From positions 1 to 12,383 of the forward strand of contig CAJKMA010000072.1 in the NCBI GenBank assembly GCA_905200905.1: a DNA stretch of 12,383 nt. The letters run 5' to 3'. Below the pieces are notes generated by a model. That model made no database searches, was not told the DNA's origin, and saw nothing but the letters and a program-made list of their open reading frames with translations. Numbering within the stretch: position 1 is the stretch's first letter; every line of letters begins with the position of its first letter. This document shows positions 6,149 to 12,383 of the stretch, piece after piece. The translations under genes were made by a program, and so were the position numbers. The DNA is from an uncultured Bacillota bacterium. Its GTDB lineage: Bacteria > Bacillota > Clostridia > Lachnospirales > Lachnospiraceae.

Positions 6149-7348
6149 ATGAATATCAAAAAACAACTTCAAAATTTATATCTTTATGAACTTATTAGTG
6201 GCTTTCAAATTGTAGATGTAGTGTGGGTGGTGTTTCTTTTGCAGCGGGGTTTTTCCATTGCGCAGGTGGGAATTGCGGAAGGTGTTTTTCATATGGTGAG
6301 CATGTGCTGTGAAATCCCAAGTGGTATGGTAGCAGATCTGATAGGCCGTAAAAGGACTTTAGTTTGGTCTGGACTGGTATCTGCAGCAGGGGCTTTGTGC
6401 ATGATTCTTACGGATGCATTCCCCATGATTTTAGTTGCTATGGGACTGAATGCGTTAAGCTATAATCTAGTATCCGGCTCAAGAGAAGCCCTGACCTATG
6501 ACAGCCTTTTAGAGGCAGGGATACAGGAGGATTATTTGCGAGTGTCAGCTACACAGGAACAATTGTATCTGGCTGTTTTTGCAGCAGCAAATTTATTCAG
6601 TGTAGTAACCGTATCTTTGGGATATGAGAAAGGATATCTGATTTCTATGGTTCAGGGACTTTGTTGCTCTATCGTGGCGTTTCGGCTTTGGGAACCTAGG
6701 AGAGAAAATGTAAAAGAAAAAGAAACCTGGGGAAGGATTTTAAAAAAGCATGTGATAGAAAGTGGAAGATTTGTGGTAACTCATAGAGAGGCTGCCCGTA
6801 GAATGTTGGTCAGCGGTGTAGCTGCTGCTGGATATTACATTGTTTTTATGTTATTACAGCAGCATTTTGTAGAGAAGGGAGTACATGCAAAATGGGTAGG
6901 AATTCCACTTCTCCTTGTCTCTTTTGGAGGTATGCTTGGAGCATCTCTGGGAGAAAAGACGGGGCAGGTGAAGATAAAATCTTTGCTGTTTGTAGGAGGA
7001 GTTCTAGAAGGTTTATTGATTGTTTTTAGCGGTATGCAGGCTTTGCCAGGCTGTATACTGGCTGCTGGTCTGGCTCATGGAATATCAGAAATGCTGGCAA
7101 TCCGCATTGGTGATGAAAACCAAAAGATATTTTCTAGTGAAGTACGTGCCACCATGGTATCTGTGGAAAGCATGGTGTACAGTGTTGTTATGGTAGTATT
7201 CAGTCCGGTTATCGGATGGTTAGCAGAATATTTTTCGATTTCATGGGCTTTTGGATTACTAGGGATGTTTGTTGGGATTGTAGTCTGCTTTTTAAGTTTG
7301 AAAGAAAGGAAAGAAACTTTCCAGATTGACAGAAGATTCTTAGACTGA
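6149..7348 (+). CDS. Major facilitator superfamily exporter
   Basis: A 399-residue, 12-helix MFS protein starting at ATG 6149 with AGGTGAT at 6137-6143. The first helix is at about 14-33 and the second at about 37-58. The loop between helices 2 and 3 carries MFS motif A as GMVADLIGRKR (59-69, with D63, G66 and R67), preceded by EIPSG, a pattern I associate with a group of Firmicutes MFS drug-efflux-like proteins. A charged central loop at about 188-200 (PRRENVKEKE) separates the two six-helix halves, and the C-terminus is short and charged. Expected role: proton-driven export of a drug or small metabolite at the cytoplasmic membrane; the substrate cannot be read from sequence. Its own promoter, a leader ORF and an RNA inverted repeat precede it, which favours a ribosome-targeting compound as inducer. 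That last point is inference. Confidence 0.88.
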   Translation: MNIKKQLQNLYLYELISGFQIVDVVWVVFLLQRGFSIAQVGIAEGVFHMVSMCCEIPSGMVADLIGRKRTLVWSGLVSAAGALCMILTDAFPMILVAMGLNALSYNLVSGSREALTYDSLLEAGIQEDYLRVSATQEQLYLAVFAAANLFSVVTVSLGYEKGYLISMVQGLCCSIVAFRLWEPRRENVKEKETWGRILKKHVIESGRFVVTHREAARRMLVSGVAAAGYYIVFMLLQQHFVEKGVHAKWVGIPLLLVSFGGMLGASLGEKTGQVKIKSLLFVGGVLEGLLIVFSGMQALPGCILAAGLAHGISEMLAIRIGDENQKIFSSEVRATMVSVESMVYSVVMVVFSPVIGWLAEYFSISWAFGLLGMFVGIVVCFLSLKERKETFQIDRRFLD

Positions 7349-7435
7349 TAATCTAGTAGATATAAGAAAATCTTGCGGATTTATGATCCAGATGAAGGTT
7401 GATTGAAGTCGGAACACCCTAAGGAGGAAATGCCT

Positions 7436-7780
7436 ATGAGAAAAAATAGGAAAAAGTATTTGGCGGTAGTAAGTTGTATTTTAGCAGGAGTTTTTCTTAC
7501 AGGAATTTTTCTTTATAAACCTTATGAAAGAAAAATGGGTGAGACTGTGAGCAATTTTGTTCCCCCGCCACGTTTTGAGGGTACAGTAGAAGCGATAGAT
7601 ATTGAAAACAGCCAGATGACAGTTGCTATGGAGGAGAAAACTGTGGTGCTGGATTGTGAAAGAGATGCTTATAAGCTGCACAATACAAAACCAGGAGATA
7701 AGGTGAATTTCCGCTGCGAAGAAGAAAAACTGGATGATGAAGTGGTGGAAGTCTGGGATTTCGACAGGGAAGAAGAATGA
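7436..7780 (+). CDS. Small membrane-anchored protein of unknown function
   Basis: A 114-residue protein. ATG 7436 is chosen because AGGAGG (7422-7427) is 8 bases upstream; the ATG at 7430 is only 2 bases from that site, and the TTG at 7403 has none. The basic N-terminus MRKNRKK and one hydrophobic segment (about 8-27) form an uncleaved anchor or signal. An external segment with a VPPP turn follows. The C-terminal 70 residues, rich in alternating hydrophobic and charged residues (FEGTVEAIDIENSQMTVAMEEKT; KPGDKVNFRC), look like a small beta-barrel of the OB-fold type. Its TGA overlaps the ATG of the cysteine desulfidase gene (ATGA 7777-7780), so the two are probably translationally coupled. I do not recognise the family. 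The beta-barrel idea rests on strand pattern only. Confidence 0.8.
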   Translation: MRKNRKKYLAVVSCILAGVFLTGIFLYKPYERKMGETVSNFVPPPRFEGTVEAIDIENSQMTVAMEEKTVVLDCERDAYKLHNTKPGDKVNFRCEEEKLDDEVVEVWDFDREEE

Positions 7781-9081
7781 TATCAAAGAAAAGGATAGAA
7801 ATACTTATGGATGGAAAAATTTATGATGCATATGTGAAGATTTTAAAGGAGGAGCTTGTACCTGCCATGGGCTGCACAGAACCCATTGCTATTGCCTATG
7901 CAGCGGCAGTGGCAAGGGAAACCCTTGGAAGTATACCGAAATCCGTGCGAATCAGCGCCAGTGGAAATATCATTAAAAATGTAAAAAGTGTAGTAGTTCC
8001 CAATACGGGAGGGCTTCGCGGCATTGCAGCGGCAGCGGCTGCCGGTATTGTGGCAGGGAAGGCAGAGAAGAAATTGGAAGTTTTGGCAGAGATTACCAAG
8101 GAGGAGATTGAAGAGATTTCTGATTACTTAAAAGAGGTGTCTTTTCAGCTTACTGCTTCTCAGTCTAAATGTATTTTTGACATTTATGTTGAAGTTCAGG
8201 ATGGGGAACACAGTGCAGAAGTTCAGATTCAGGGACAGCACACCAATATTGTTCAGATTCGGAAAAACGGAGAGACATTATTTGGAAAAGAATATTCAGA
8301 GGAAGAGAATTGTGGAGGTACAGACAAAGAGCTGCTTACAGTAGAGCGTATTATTCAGTTTGCAGATGAAGTGAAGATTTCGGATGTAGAGGAAACCATT
8401 ATAAGACAAATTGAATATAATACGGCTATTGCACAGGAAGGCTTAAAAGGCAATTGGGGAGCTAATATTGGGAAAATTCTTCTCCAGTCTTATGGCAATA
8501 GTGTTCAGAACAGGGCAAAAGCCATGGCAGCAGCAGGTTCTGATGCCAGAATGAATGGTTGTGAGATGCCGGTGGTAATTAATTCTGGAAGTGGAAACCA
8601 GGGAATGACAGCATCTCTTCCGGTTATTGTCTATGCAGAGGATATGAAGGTGTCCAGGGAACTGCTCATTCGCGCCCTGGTAGTGTCTAATCTAGTGTCC
8701 ATCCATTTAAAATCTGGAATTGGAACCTTATCAGCATATTGTGGAGCTATTAGTGCAGGGTGCGGCGCTGGCGCTGGAATTACATACCTTTACGGAGGAG
8801 GTTACACACAGGTGGCGCATACGATTGTGAATGCTCTGGCCATTAATTCTGGTGTGGTGTGCGATGGGGCAAAAGCAAGTTGTGCAGCAAAAATTGCTTC
8901 TGCTGTGGAAGCAGGTACTTTGGGTATGAAAATGTATCAATTTGGCAGTCAGTTTTATGGGGGTGATGGAATTGTAGCAAAAGGAATTGAAGAAACCATT
9001 GAGAATGTGGCTCAGCTTGCCAGAGATGGAATGAGAGAAACAGATAAGAAAATTATTGAAATCATGATTGATAAAATCTGA
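7777..9081 (+). CDS. cyuA: L-cysteine desulfidase family protein (UPF0597/CyuA-like)
   Basis: A 434-residue protein of the UPF0597 family, also annotated as a serine dehydratase alpha-like protein. Members studied in Methanocaldococcus (CdsB) and E. coli (CyuA/YhaM) convert L-cysteine to pyruvate, hydrogen sulfide and ammonia using an oxygen-sensitive [4Fe-4S] cluster. Family landmarks: PAMGCTEPIAIAYAAA (C33), ASGNIIKNVKSVVVPNTGG near 61-79, the glycine-rich INSGSGNQGMTASLPV near 268-283, SAYCGAISAGCGAGAG (C322, C329) and VVCDGAKASCAAK (C362, C369). C33 plus two of the last four are the likely cluster ligands. The length matches the family. ATG 7777 overlaps the preceding stop and has AGGGA nearby. 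M11 at 7807, with AAGGA at 7791-7795, is a credible alternative start and fits the usual family N-terminus. Cytosolic. An L-serine dehydratase activity is the main alternative. Confidence 0.9.
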   Translation: MISKKRIEILMDGKIYDAYVKILKEELVPAMGCTEPIAIAYAAAVARETLGSIPKSVRISASGNIIKNVKSVVVPNTGGLRGIAAAAAAGIVAGKAEKKLEVLAEITKEEIEEISDYLKEVSFQLTASQSKCIFDIYVEVQDGEHSAEVQIQGQHTNIVQIRKNGETLFGKEYSEEENCGGTDKELLTVERIIQFADEVKISDVEETIIRQIEYNTAIAQEGLKGNWGANIGKILLQSYGNSVQNRAKAMAAAGSDARMNGCEMPVVINSGSGNQGMTASLPVIVYAEDMKVSRELLIRALVVSNLVSIHLKSGIGTLSAYCGAISAGCGAGAGITYLYGGGYTQVAHTIVNALAINSGVVCDGAKASCAAKIASAVEAGTLGMKMYQFGSQFYGGDGIVAKGIEETIENVAQLARDGMRETDKKIIEIMIDKI

Positions 9082-9147
9082 TTTTCAGTTTACCATGTAT
9101 AAGAAAAAAGAATCTTGCAGATAGATAAGTATAAGGAGGAATTGACA

Positions 9148-10140
9148 ATGAAAATTTTATTTTTTGATACCAAAAGTTATGATAAAGACTCTTTTGAAAA
9201 ACAAATTTCTGGATATCCTGAGATTGAAATTGATTATTTAAAAACAGACCTAGCGCCTAAGACCGCACCTTTGGCAAAAGGTTATGAAGCTGTATGTGCG
9301 TTTGTAAGCTCTGATGTAGGAAGCGCTACTATGGAGGCACTTCATGAAGCTGGAGTAAAACTGATCTTAATGCGTTGTGCAGGTTTTAATAACGTAGATT
9401 TAGATAAAGCGAAAGAATATGGAATCAAAGTCATGCGTGTTCCAGGATATTCTCCAGAAGCAGTGGCAGAACATGCTATGGCCCTGGCTCTTGCAGCAAA
9501 CCGCCGTATTCACAAAGCCTATGTAAAAGTGAGAGAGAATGATTTCAGTCTTGGTGGTTTAATGGGTATGAACTTTTATGGAAAAACAGCAGGTATTGTA
9601 GGAACTGGAAAAATTGGTGCGGCTATGGCCAGAATTTGTCGAGGATTTGGTATGAAGGTAATTGCCTATGATGTATATGAAAATCCAGATTTAAAAGAGT
9701 TTGTAACTTATGTCTCTTTAGATGAATTGCTGGCATCCAGTGATTTGATTTCCCTGCATTGTCCATTGATGGATAATACCTATCACTTGATTAATAAAGA
9801 CACCATTGCCAAAATGAAAGATGGTGTGATTTTAGTCAATACCTCCAGAGGAGGTTTAGTGAAAACCAATGATCTAATTGAAGGCATTCGGGCTAGAAAA
9901 TTCTATGCGGTAGGTTTGGATGTATATGAGGAAGAGACGAAGAACGTGTTTGAGGACCGTTCCGATGAGATTTTAGAGCATTCCACCACAGCCAGATTGT
10001 TATCTTTCCCAAATGTTATGATTACCTCTCATCAAGGATTTTTCACAGAGGAAGCATTGGCAGCTATTTCACAGACAACCTTGGATAATGCAAGAGCATT
10101 TTTAAGCGGGGAAGCTACAGGGAATGAAGTACACAAATAA
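9148..10140 (+). CDS. ldhA: D-lactate dehydrogenase (D-2-hydroxyacid dehydrogenase family)
   Basis: A 330-residue cytosolic dehydrogenase reducing pyruvate to D-lactate with NADH. ATG 9148 has AAGGAGG at 9133-9139, 8 bases upstream. The NAD-binding fold has GTGKIG (152-157) and an acidic D175 at the end of the next strand, which selects NAD over NADP. Catalytic residues are R234 in VNTSRGGLV, a glutamate in the LDVYEEE segment (about E263) and H295 in TSHQGFFT. Their spacing matches D-lactate dehydrogenases such as the Lactobacillus bulgaricus enzyme. The substrate-side loop MRCAGFNNVD (75-84) is also typical of LdhA. It sits 66 bases after the cysteine desulfidase gene and 14 bases before queH. 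The closest alternatives are 2-hydroxyisocaproate dehydrogenase or a VanH-like enzyme; the motifs favour D-lactate dehydrogenase. No clear promoter or terminator was seen in the gap before it. Confidence 0.93.
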   Translation: MKILFFDTKSYDKDSFEKQISGYPEIEIDYLKTDLAPKTAPLAKGYEAVCAFVSSDVGSATMEALHEAGVKLILMRCAGFNNVDLDKAKEYGIKVMRVPGYSPEAVAEHAMALALAANRRIHKAYVKVRENDFSLGGLMGMNFYGKTAGIVGTGKIGAAMARICRGFGMKVIAYDVYENPDLKEFVTYVSLDELLASSDLISLHCPLMDNTYHLINKDTIAKMKDGVILVNTSRGGLVKTNDLIEGIRARKFYAVGLDVYEEETKNVFEDRSDEILEHSTTARLLSFPNVMITSHQGFFTEEALAAISQTTLDNARAFLSGEATGNEVHK

Positions 10141-10154
10141 GAGGTGACAGAAAC

Positions 10155-10820
10155 TTGAACAGAAATTATCAAAAGGAACTGGACAAGATTCTGGAAGAAA
10201 TACAAAAAGAGGAAAAGGTACCCAGATTATTTTTGCATAGCTGCTGTGCTCCATGCAGTAGCTATGTGCTGGAGTACCTTTCTCCATATTTTGAGATTAC
10301 GGATTTCTTTTATAATCCTAATATTTCTCCCAGAGAAGAATATGAGAAGCGGGCAAAAGAGCTGCAGAAATTAATAGAAGAAATGCCCTTGGTACATAAA
10401 CCTGTTTTTCTGGAGGGAGAGTATCGTCCAGAAGACTTTTTTGAAATGGCAAAGGGACTGGAAGATGTACCGGAAGGGGGCGAGCGCTGCTTTCAATGTT
10501 ATCGTATGCGTCTGGAGGAGGCAGCCAGATTGGCAGCAGAAGGAAGTTATGATTATTTTGCAACGACCCTCACCATCAGTCCTTTAAAAAATGCAGCGAA
10601 ATTAAATGAAATTGGAGAGGAACTGGAAAAAATCTATCATGTGAAGCACCTTCCTTCTGATTTCAAGAAGCGCAATGGTTATAAGCGTTCCACAGAATTG
10701 TCCGCAGAATATCAGTTATATCGCCAAGATTACTGTGGTTGTGTATTTTCCAAACAGGAACGGGAAAGGCAAAAGTGCTTGCGGGGATTGCCAGAAAGTG
10801 ATAAAATTCTACAAAGATAA
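10155..10820 (+). CDS. queH: Epoxyqueuosine reductase QueH
   Basis: A 221-residue enzyme of the DUF208/QueH family that performs the last step of queuosine synthesis in tRNA, reducing epoxyqueuosine to queuosine; it is unrelated in fold to the cobalamin enzyme QueG. The start is TTG 10155, set by GAGGTGA at 10141-10147, 7 bases upstream, and by the family-like N-terminus MNRNYQKELDKIL. Conserved cysteines are all present: HSCCAPC (C30, C31, C34), RCFQCYRMRL (C112, C115) and DYCGC (C194, C196). They are expected to hold the iron-sulfur/metal site and the redox pair. The central TTLTISPLKN segment (137-146) is also a family hallmark. The 14-base gap to ldhA and 27-base gap to argH suggest one operon, although the three functions are not obviously related. 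TTG may keep its expression low. Confidence 0.95.
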   Translation: MNRNYQKELDKILEEIQKEEKVPRLFLHSCCAPCSSYVLEYLSPYFEITDFFYNPNISPREEYEKRAKELQKLIEEMPLVHKPVFLEGEYRPEDFFEMAKGLEDVPEGGERCFQCYRMRLEEAARLAAEGSYDYFATTLTISPLKNAAKLNEIGEELEKIYHVKHLPSDFKKRNGYKRSTELSAEYQLYRQDYCGCVFSKQERERQKCLRGLPESDKILQR

Positions 10821-10847
10821 CTATAAAACGAAGAAAGAGGAACATCT

Positions 10848-12227
10848 ATGGCACAATTATGGGGAGGCCGTTTTACAAAGGAAACGGATCAGCTTGTTTA
10901 TAATTTTAACGCATCCTTAAGTTTTGACCAGAAACTGTATAAACAGGACATTACCGGGAGCATGGCTCATGCGGAGATGCTGGCAAAACAAGGAATTTTA
11001 ACCCAGCAGGAAAAAGAGGAAATTACAGCAGGACTTCAGGAAATTTTAAAAGAAATTGAAGAGGGGACCCTGGAATTTTCGCCAGAGTATGAAGATATTC
11101 ACAGCTTTGTGGAAGCCAATCTTATTGCCAGAAAAGGTGAAGTTGGGAAAAAACTGCATACCGGAAGAAGCCGCAATGACCAGGTGGCTCTTGATATGAA
11201 AATGTATGTAAGGGATGAAATCAAGGAAATTGATGGATTGTTAAAGGAACTTCTTACTTCTCTTTTACATATTATGAAAGAAAACCTGCATACCTATATG
11301 CCTGGATTCACACATTTGCAGAAGGCGCAGCCAGTTACTATAGCGCATCATTTTGGCGCTTATTTTGAAATGTTTAAAAGAGACCGTAGCCGTATGCAGG
11401 ATGTGAAGAAGCGTTTGAATCTCTGTCCGTTAGGAAGTGGGGCTCTTGCCGGAACCACCTATCCTTTAGATAGAGCATATACAGCCCAGTTATTAGGGTT
11501 TGACGGGCCAACTTTAAACAGTATGGATTCTGTAGCAGACCGAGATTATCTTATTGAATTGCTTTCCGGCCTTTCTACTATTATGATGCATTTGAGCCGT
11601 TTTTGTGAGGAAATTATTTTATGGAATTCCAATGAATATCAGTTTGTAGAAATTGACGACGGATACAGTACTGGAAGCAGTATTATGCCCCAAAAGAAGA
11701 ATCCAGATATAGCAGAGTTAGTAAGAGGAAAAACAGGTCGTGTTTACGGAGCCTTGATGTCCATGCTTACTACCATGAAAGGAATCCCACTGGCATATAA
11801 TAAAGATATGCAGGAGGACAAGGAATTTACTTTTGATGCTATTGATACCGTAAAAGGTTGTATTGCTTTATTCAATGGTATGATTTCCACCATGGAATTC
11901 AAAAAAGAAAATATGGAGAACAGTGCGAAAAATGGATTTACCAATGCTACAGATGCAGCAGACTATTTGGTAAATCACGGGGTAGCTTTTCGAGATGCCC
12001 ATGGAATTGTGGGACGTTTGGTGCTTTTCTGTATTGAGAAGAATTGCTCCTTAGATGATTTATCTTTAGAAGAATATCAAGAAATCAGTCCAGTCTTTCA
12101 GGAGGATATCTACGAAGCAATCAGCATGAAAAACTGTGTGGAAAAAAGAAATACCATAGGTGCGCCAGGTACAGAAGCTATGCAAGAAGTGATTGGCATC
12201 CAGGAAAAATATCTGGAAGAAAATTAA
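10848..12227 (+). CDS. argH: Argininosuccinate lyase
   Basis: A 459-residue cytosolic enzyme catalysing the final step of arginine synthesis, splitting argininosuccinate into arginine and fumarate; it acts as a homotetramer. ATG 10848 follows AGAGG at 10836-10840 by 7 bases, and the N-terminus MAQLWGGRF is the usual one for bacterial ArgH. Family motifs: HTGRSRNDQVALD from H104, GFTHLQKAQPVT with catalytic-base candidate H156, and the fumarase/aspartase superfamily signature GSSIMPQKKNP (276-286) with the catalytic serine in the mobile loop. The length is standard and nothing is missing. The partner argG is not in the window. It is probably co-transcribed from upstream with ldhA and queH. No ArgR-type operator was recognised, and no convincing terminator follows; the next promoter begins within 10 bases of the stop codon. 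Confidence 0.98.
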   Translation: MAQLWGGRFTKETDQLVYNFNASLSFDQKLYKQDITGSMAHAEMLAKQGILTQQEKEEITAGLQEILKEIEEGTLEFSPEYEDIHSFVEANLIARKGEVGKKLHTGRSRNDQVALDMKMYVRDEIKEIDGLLKELLTSLLHIMKENLHTYMPGFTHLQKAQPVTIAHHFGAYFEMFKRDRSRMQDVKKRLNLCPLGSGALAGTTYPLDRAYTAQLLGFDGPTLNSMDSVADRDYLIELLSGLSTIMMHLSRFCEEIILWNSNEYQFVEIDDGYSTGSSIMPQKKNPDIAELVRGKTGRVYGALMSMLTTMKGIPLAYNKDMQEDKEFTFDAIDTVKGCIALFNGMISTMEFKKENMENSAKNGFTNATDAADYLVNHGVAFRDAHGIVGRLVLFCIEKNCSLDDLSLEEYQEISPVFQEDIYEAISMKNCVEKRNTIGAPGTEAMQEVIGIQEKYLEEN

Positions 12228-12234
12228 AAAAATC

Positions 12235-12262
12235 TTGACATTTTGGAAAGATTTGTTATAGT
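12235..12262 (+). promoter_or_regulatory. Near-consensus sigma-A promoter for asd
   Basis: A perfect -35 TTGACA (12235-12240), a 16-base spacer and -10 TATAGT (12257-12262) with an extended TGT just upstream. The predicted start is about 12268-12270, near 40 bases before the asd start codon. An inverted repeat AAATCTT (12230-12236) / AAGATTT (12248-12254) overlaps the -35 box and the spacer; it could be an operator or chance AT-rich symmetry. Confidence 0.8.
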
Positions 12263-12307
12263 GGTGTATTATAAAAACAAATGTATGCACAGGAAGGACA
12301 AAAAATC

Positions 12308-12383
12308 ATGAGCGAAAAATTAAGAGTTGGTATTTTAGGTGCAACAGGTATGGTAGGACAGAGATTTATCTCTCTTTTGGAAA
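12308..12383 (+). CDS. asd: Aspartate-semialdehyde dehydrogenase, 3' end beyond window
   Basis: Only the first 25 codons are present, running off the right edge. ATG 12308 has AGGAAGG at 12291-12297, 10 bases upstream. The visible N-terminus is MSEKLRVGILGATGMVGQRF followed by ISLLE. GATGMVG (11-17) is the NADP-binding glycine motif, and the sequence matches the start of aspartate-semialdehyde dehydrogenase, which makes the branch-point intermediate for lysine/diaminopimelate, threonine and methionine. N-acetyl-gamma-glutamyl-phosphate reductase (ArgC) starts with a similar motif and is conceivable beside argH, but GATGMVGQRF is more characteristic of Asd. It has its own strong promoter. Confidence 0.85.
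   Translation, partial: MSEKLRVGILGATGMVGQRFISLLE

Noticed and set aside
7361..7380. TATAAGAAAA...TCTTGC segment resembling one at 9098-9123 in another intergenic gap
   Set aside because: Two 9-10 base matches with a length difference between them, in AT-rich spacers; too short to call a repeat family or a shared regulatory site.
7457..7470. Possible lipobox (VVSC) in the small anchored protein
   Set aside because: The cysteine sits near the start of the hydrophobic stretch, which continues well past it, so it fits an uncleaved anchor rather than a lipoprotein signal.
12230..12254. AAATCTT/AAGATTT repeat read as the argH terminator
   Set aside because: The stem is short and AT-rich, the following TTTG is not a proper T tract, and it overlaps a near-consensus -35 box.

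Overview
The window reads as chromosomal DNA of a low-to-mid GC Clostridium-type Firmicute, most likely a gut Lachnospiraceae (Blautia/Ruminococcus-like). The grounds are AT-leaning composition, strong AGGAGG-type ribosome sites, ATG/TTG starts, tight same-strand operons and the family mix. Every supported gene is on the + strand. No rRNA, tRNA, CRISPR array, insertion sequence or phage gene was seen, and no gene-free stretch exceeds 300 bases.

Layout. (1) 1-887: the 3' part of a membrane protein with a HAAS/DUF1700-like N-terminal tail, then a small three-helix membrane protein that may have lost a charged C-terminal tail to a homopolymer indel. (2) 943-5893: a two-component system (OmpR-type regulator plus a histidine kinase with no membrane segment) followed by a MacB/FtsX-type ABC exporter (ATPase plus an 863-residue permease with two extracellular domains). 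This layout is typical of antimicrobial-peptide or envelope-stress sensing and efflux modules. A promoter/terminator overlap between kinase and ATPase separates the two transcription units. (3) 5917-7348: a promoter, a 29-codon leader ORF and an RNA inverted repeat ahead of an MFS exporter gene. This looks like a ribosome-sensing leader controlling a drug efflux pump and is the most interesting part of the window. (4) 7436-9081: a small anchored protein of unknown function overlapping an L-cysteine desulfidase-family (UPF0597) gene. (5) 9148-12227: D-lactate dehydrogenase, epoxyqueuosine reductase QueH (TTG start) and argininosuccinate lyase, closely spaced. (6) 12235-12383: a near-consensus promoter and the first 25 codons of aspartate-semialdehyde dehydrogenase.

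How the genes may work together. The first half is a sense-and-export region: the regulator/kinase pair probably controls the ABC exporter, and the MFS gene has its own leader-based control. The second half is core metabolism. Cysteine desulfidase yields pyruvate, H2S and ammonia, and the adjacent D-lactate dehydrogenase can reduce that pyruvate. QueH serves tRNA queuosine synthesis, while ArgH and Asd serve amino-acid synthesis. Functional assignments rest on family motifs read by eye; no database search or RNA folding was run.
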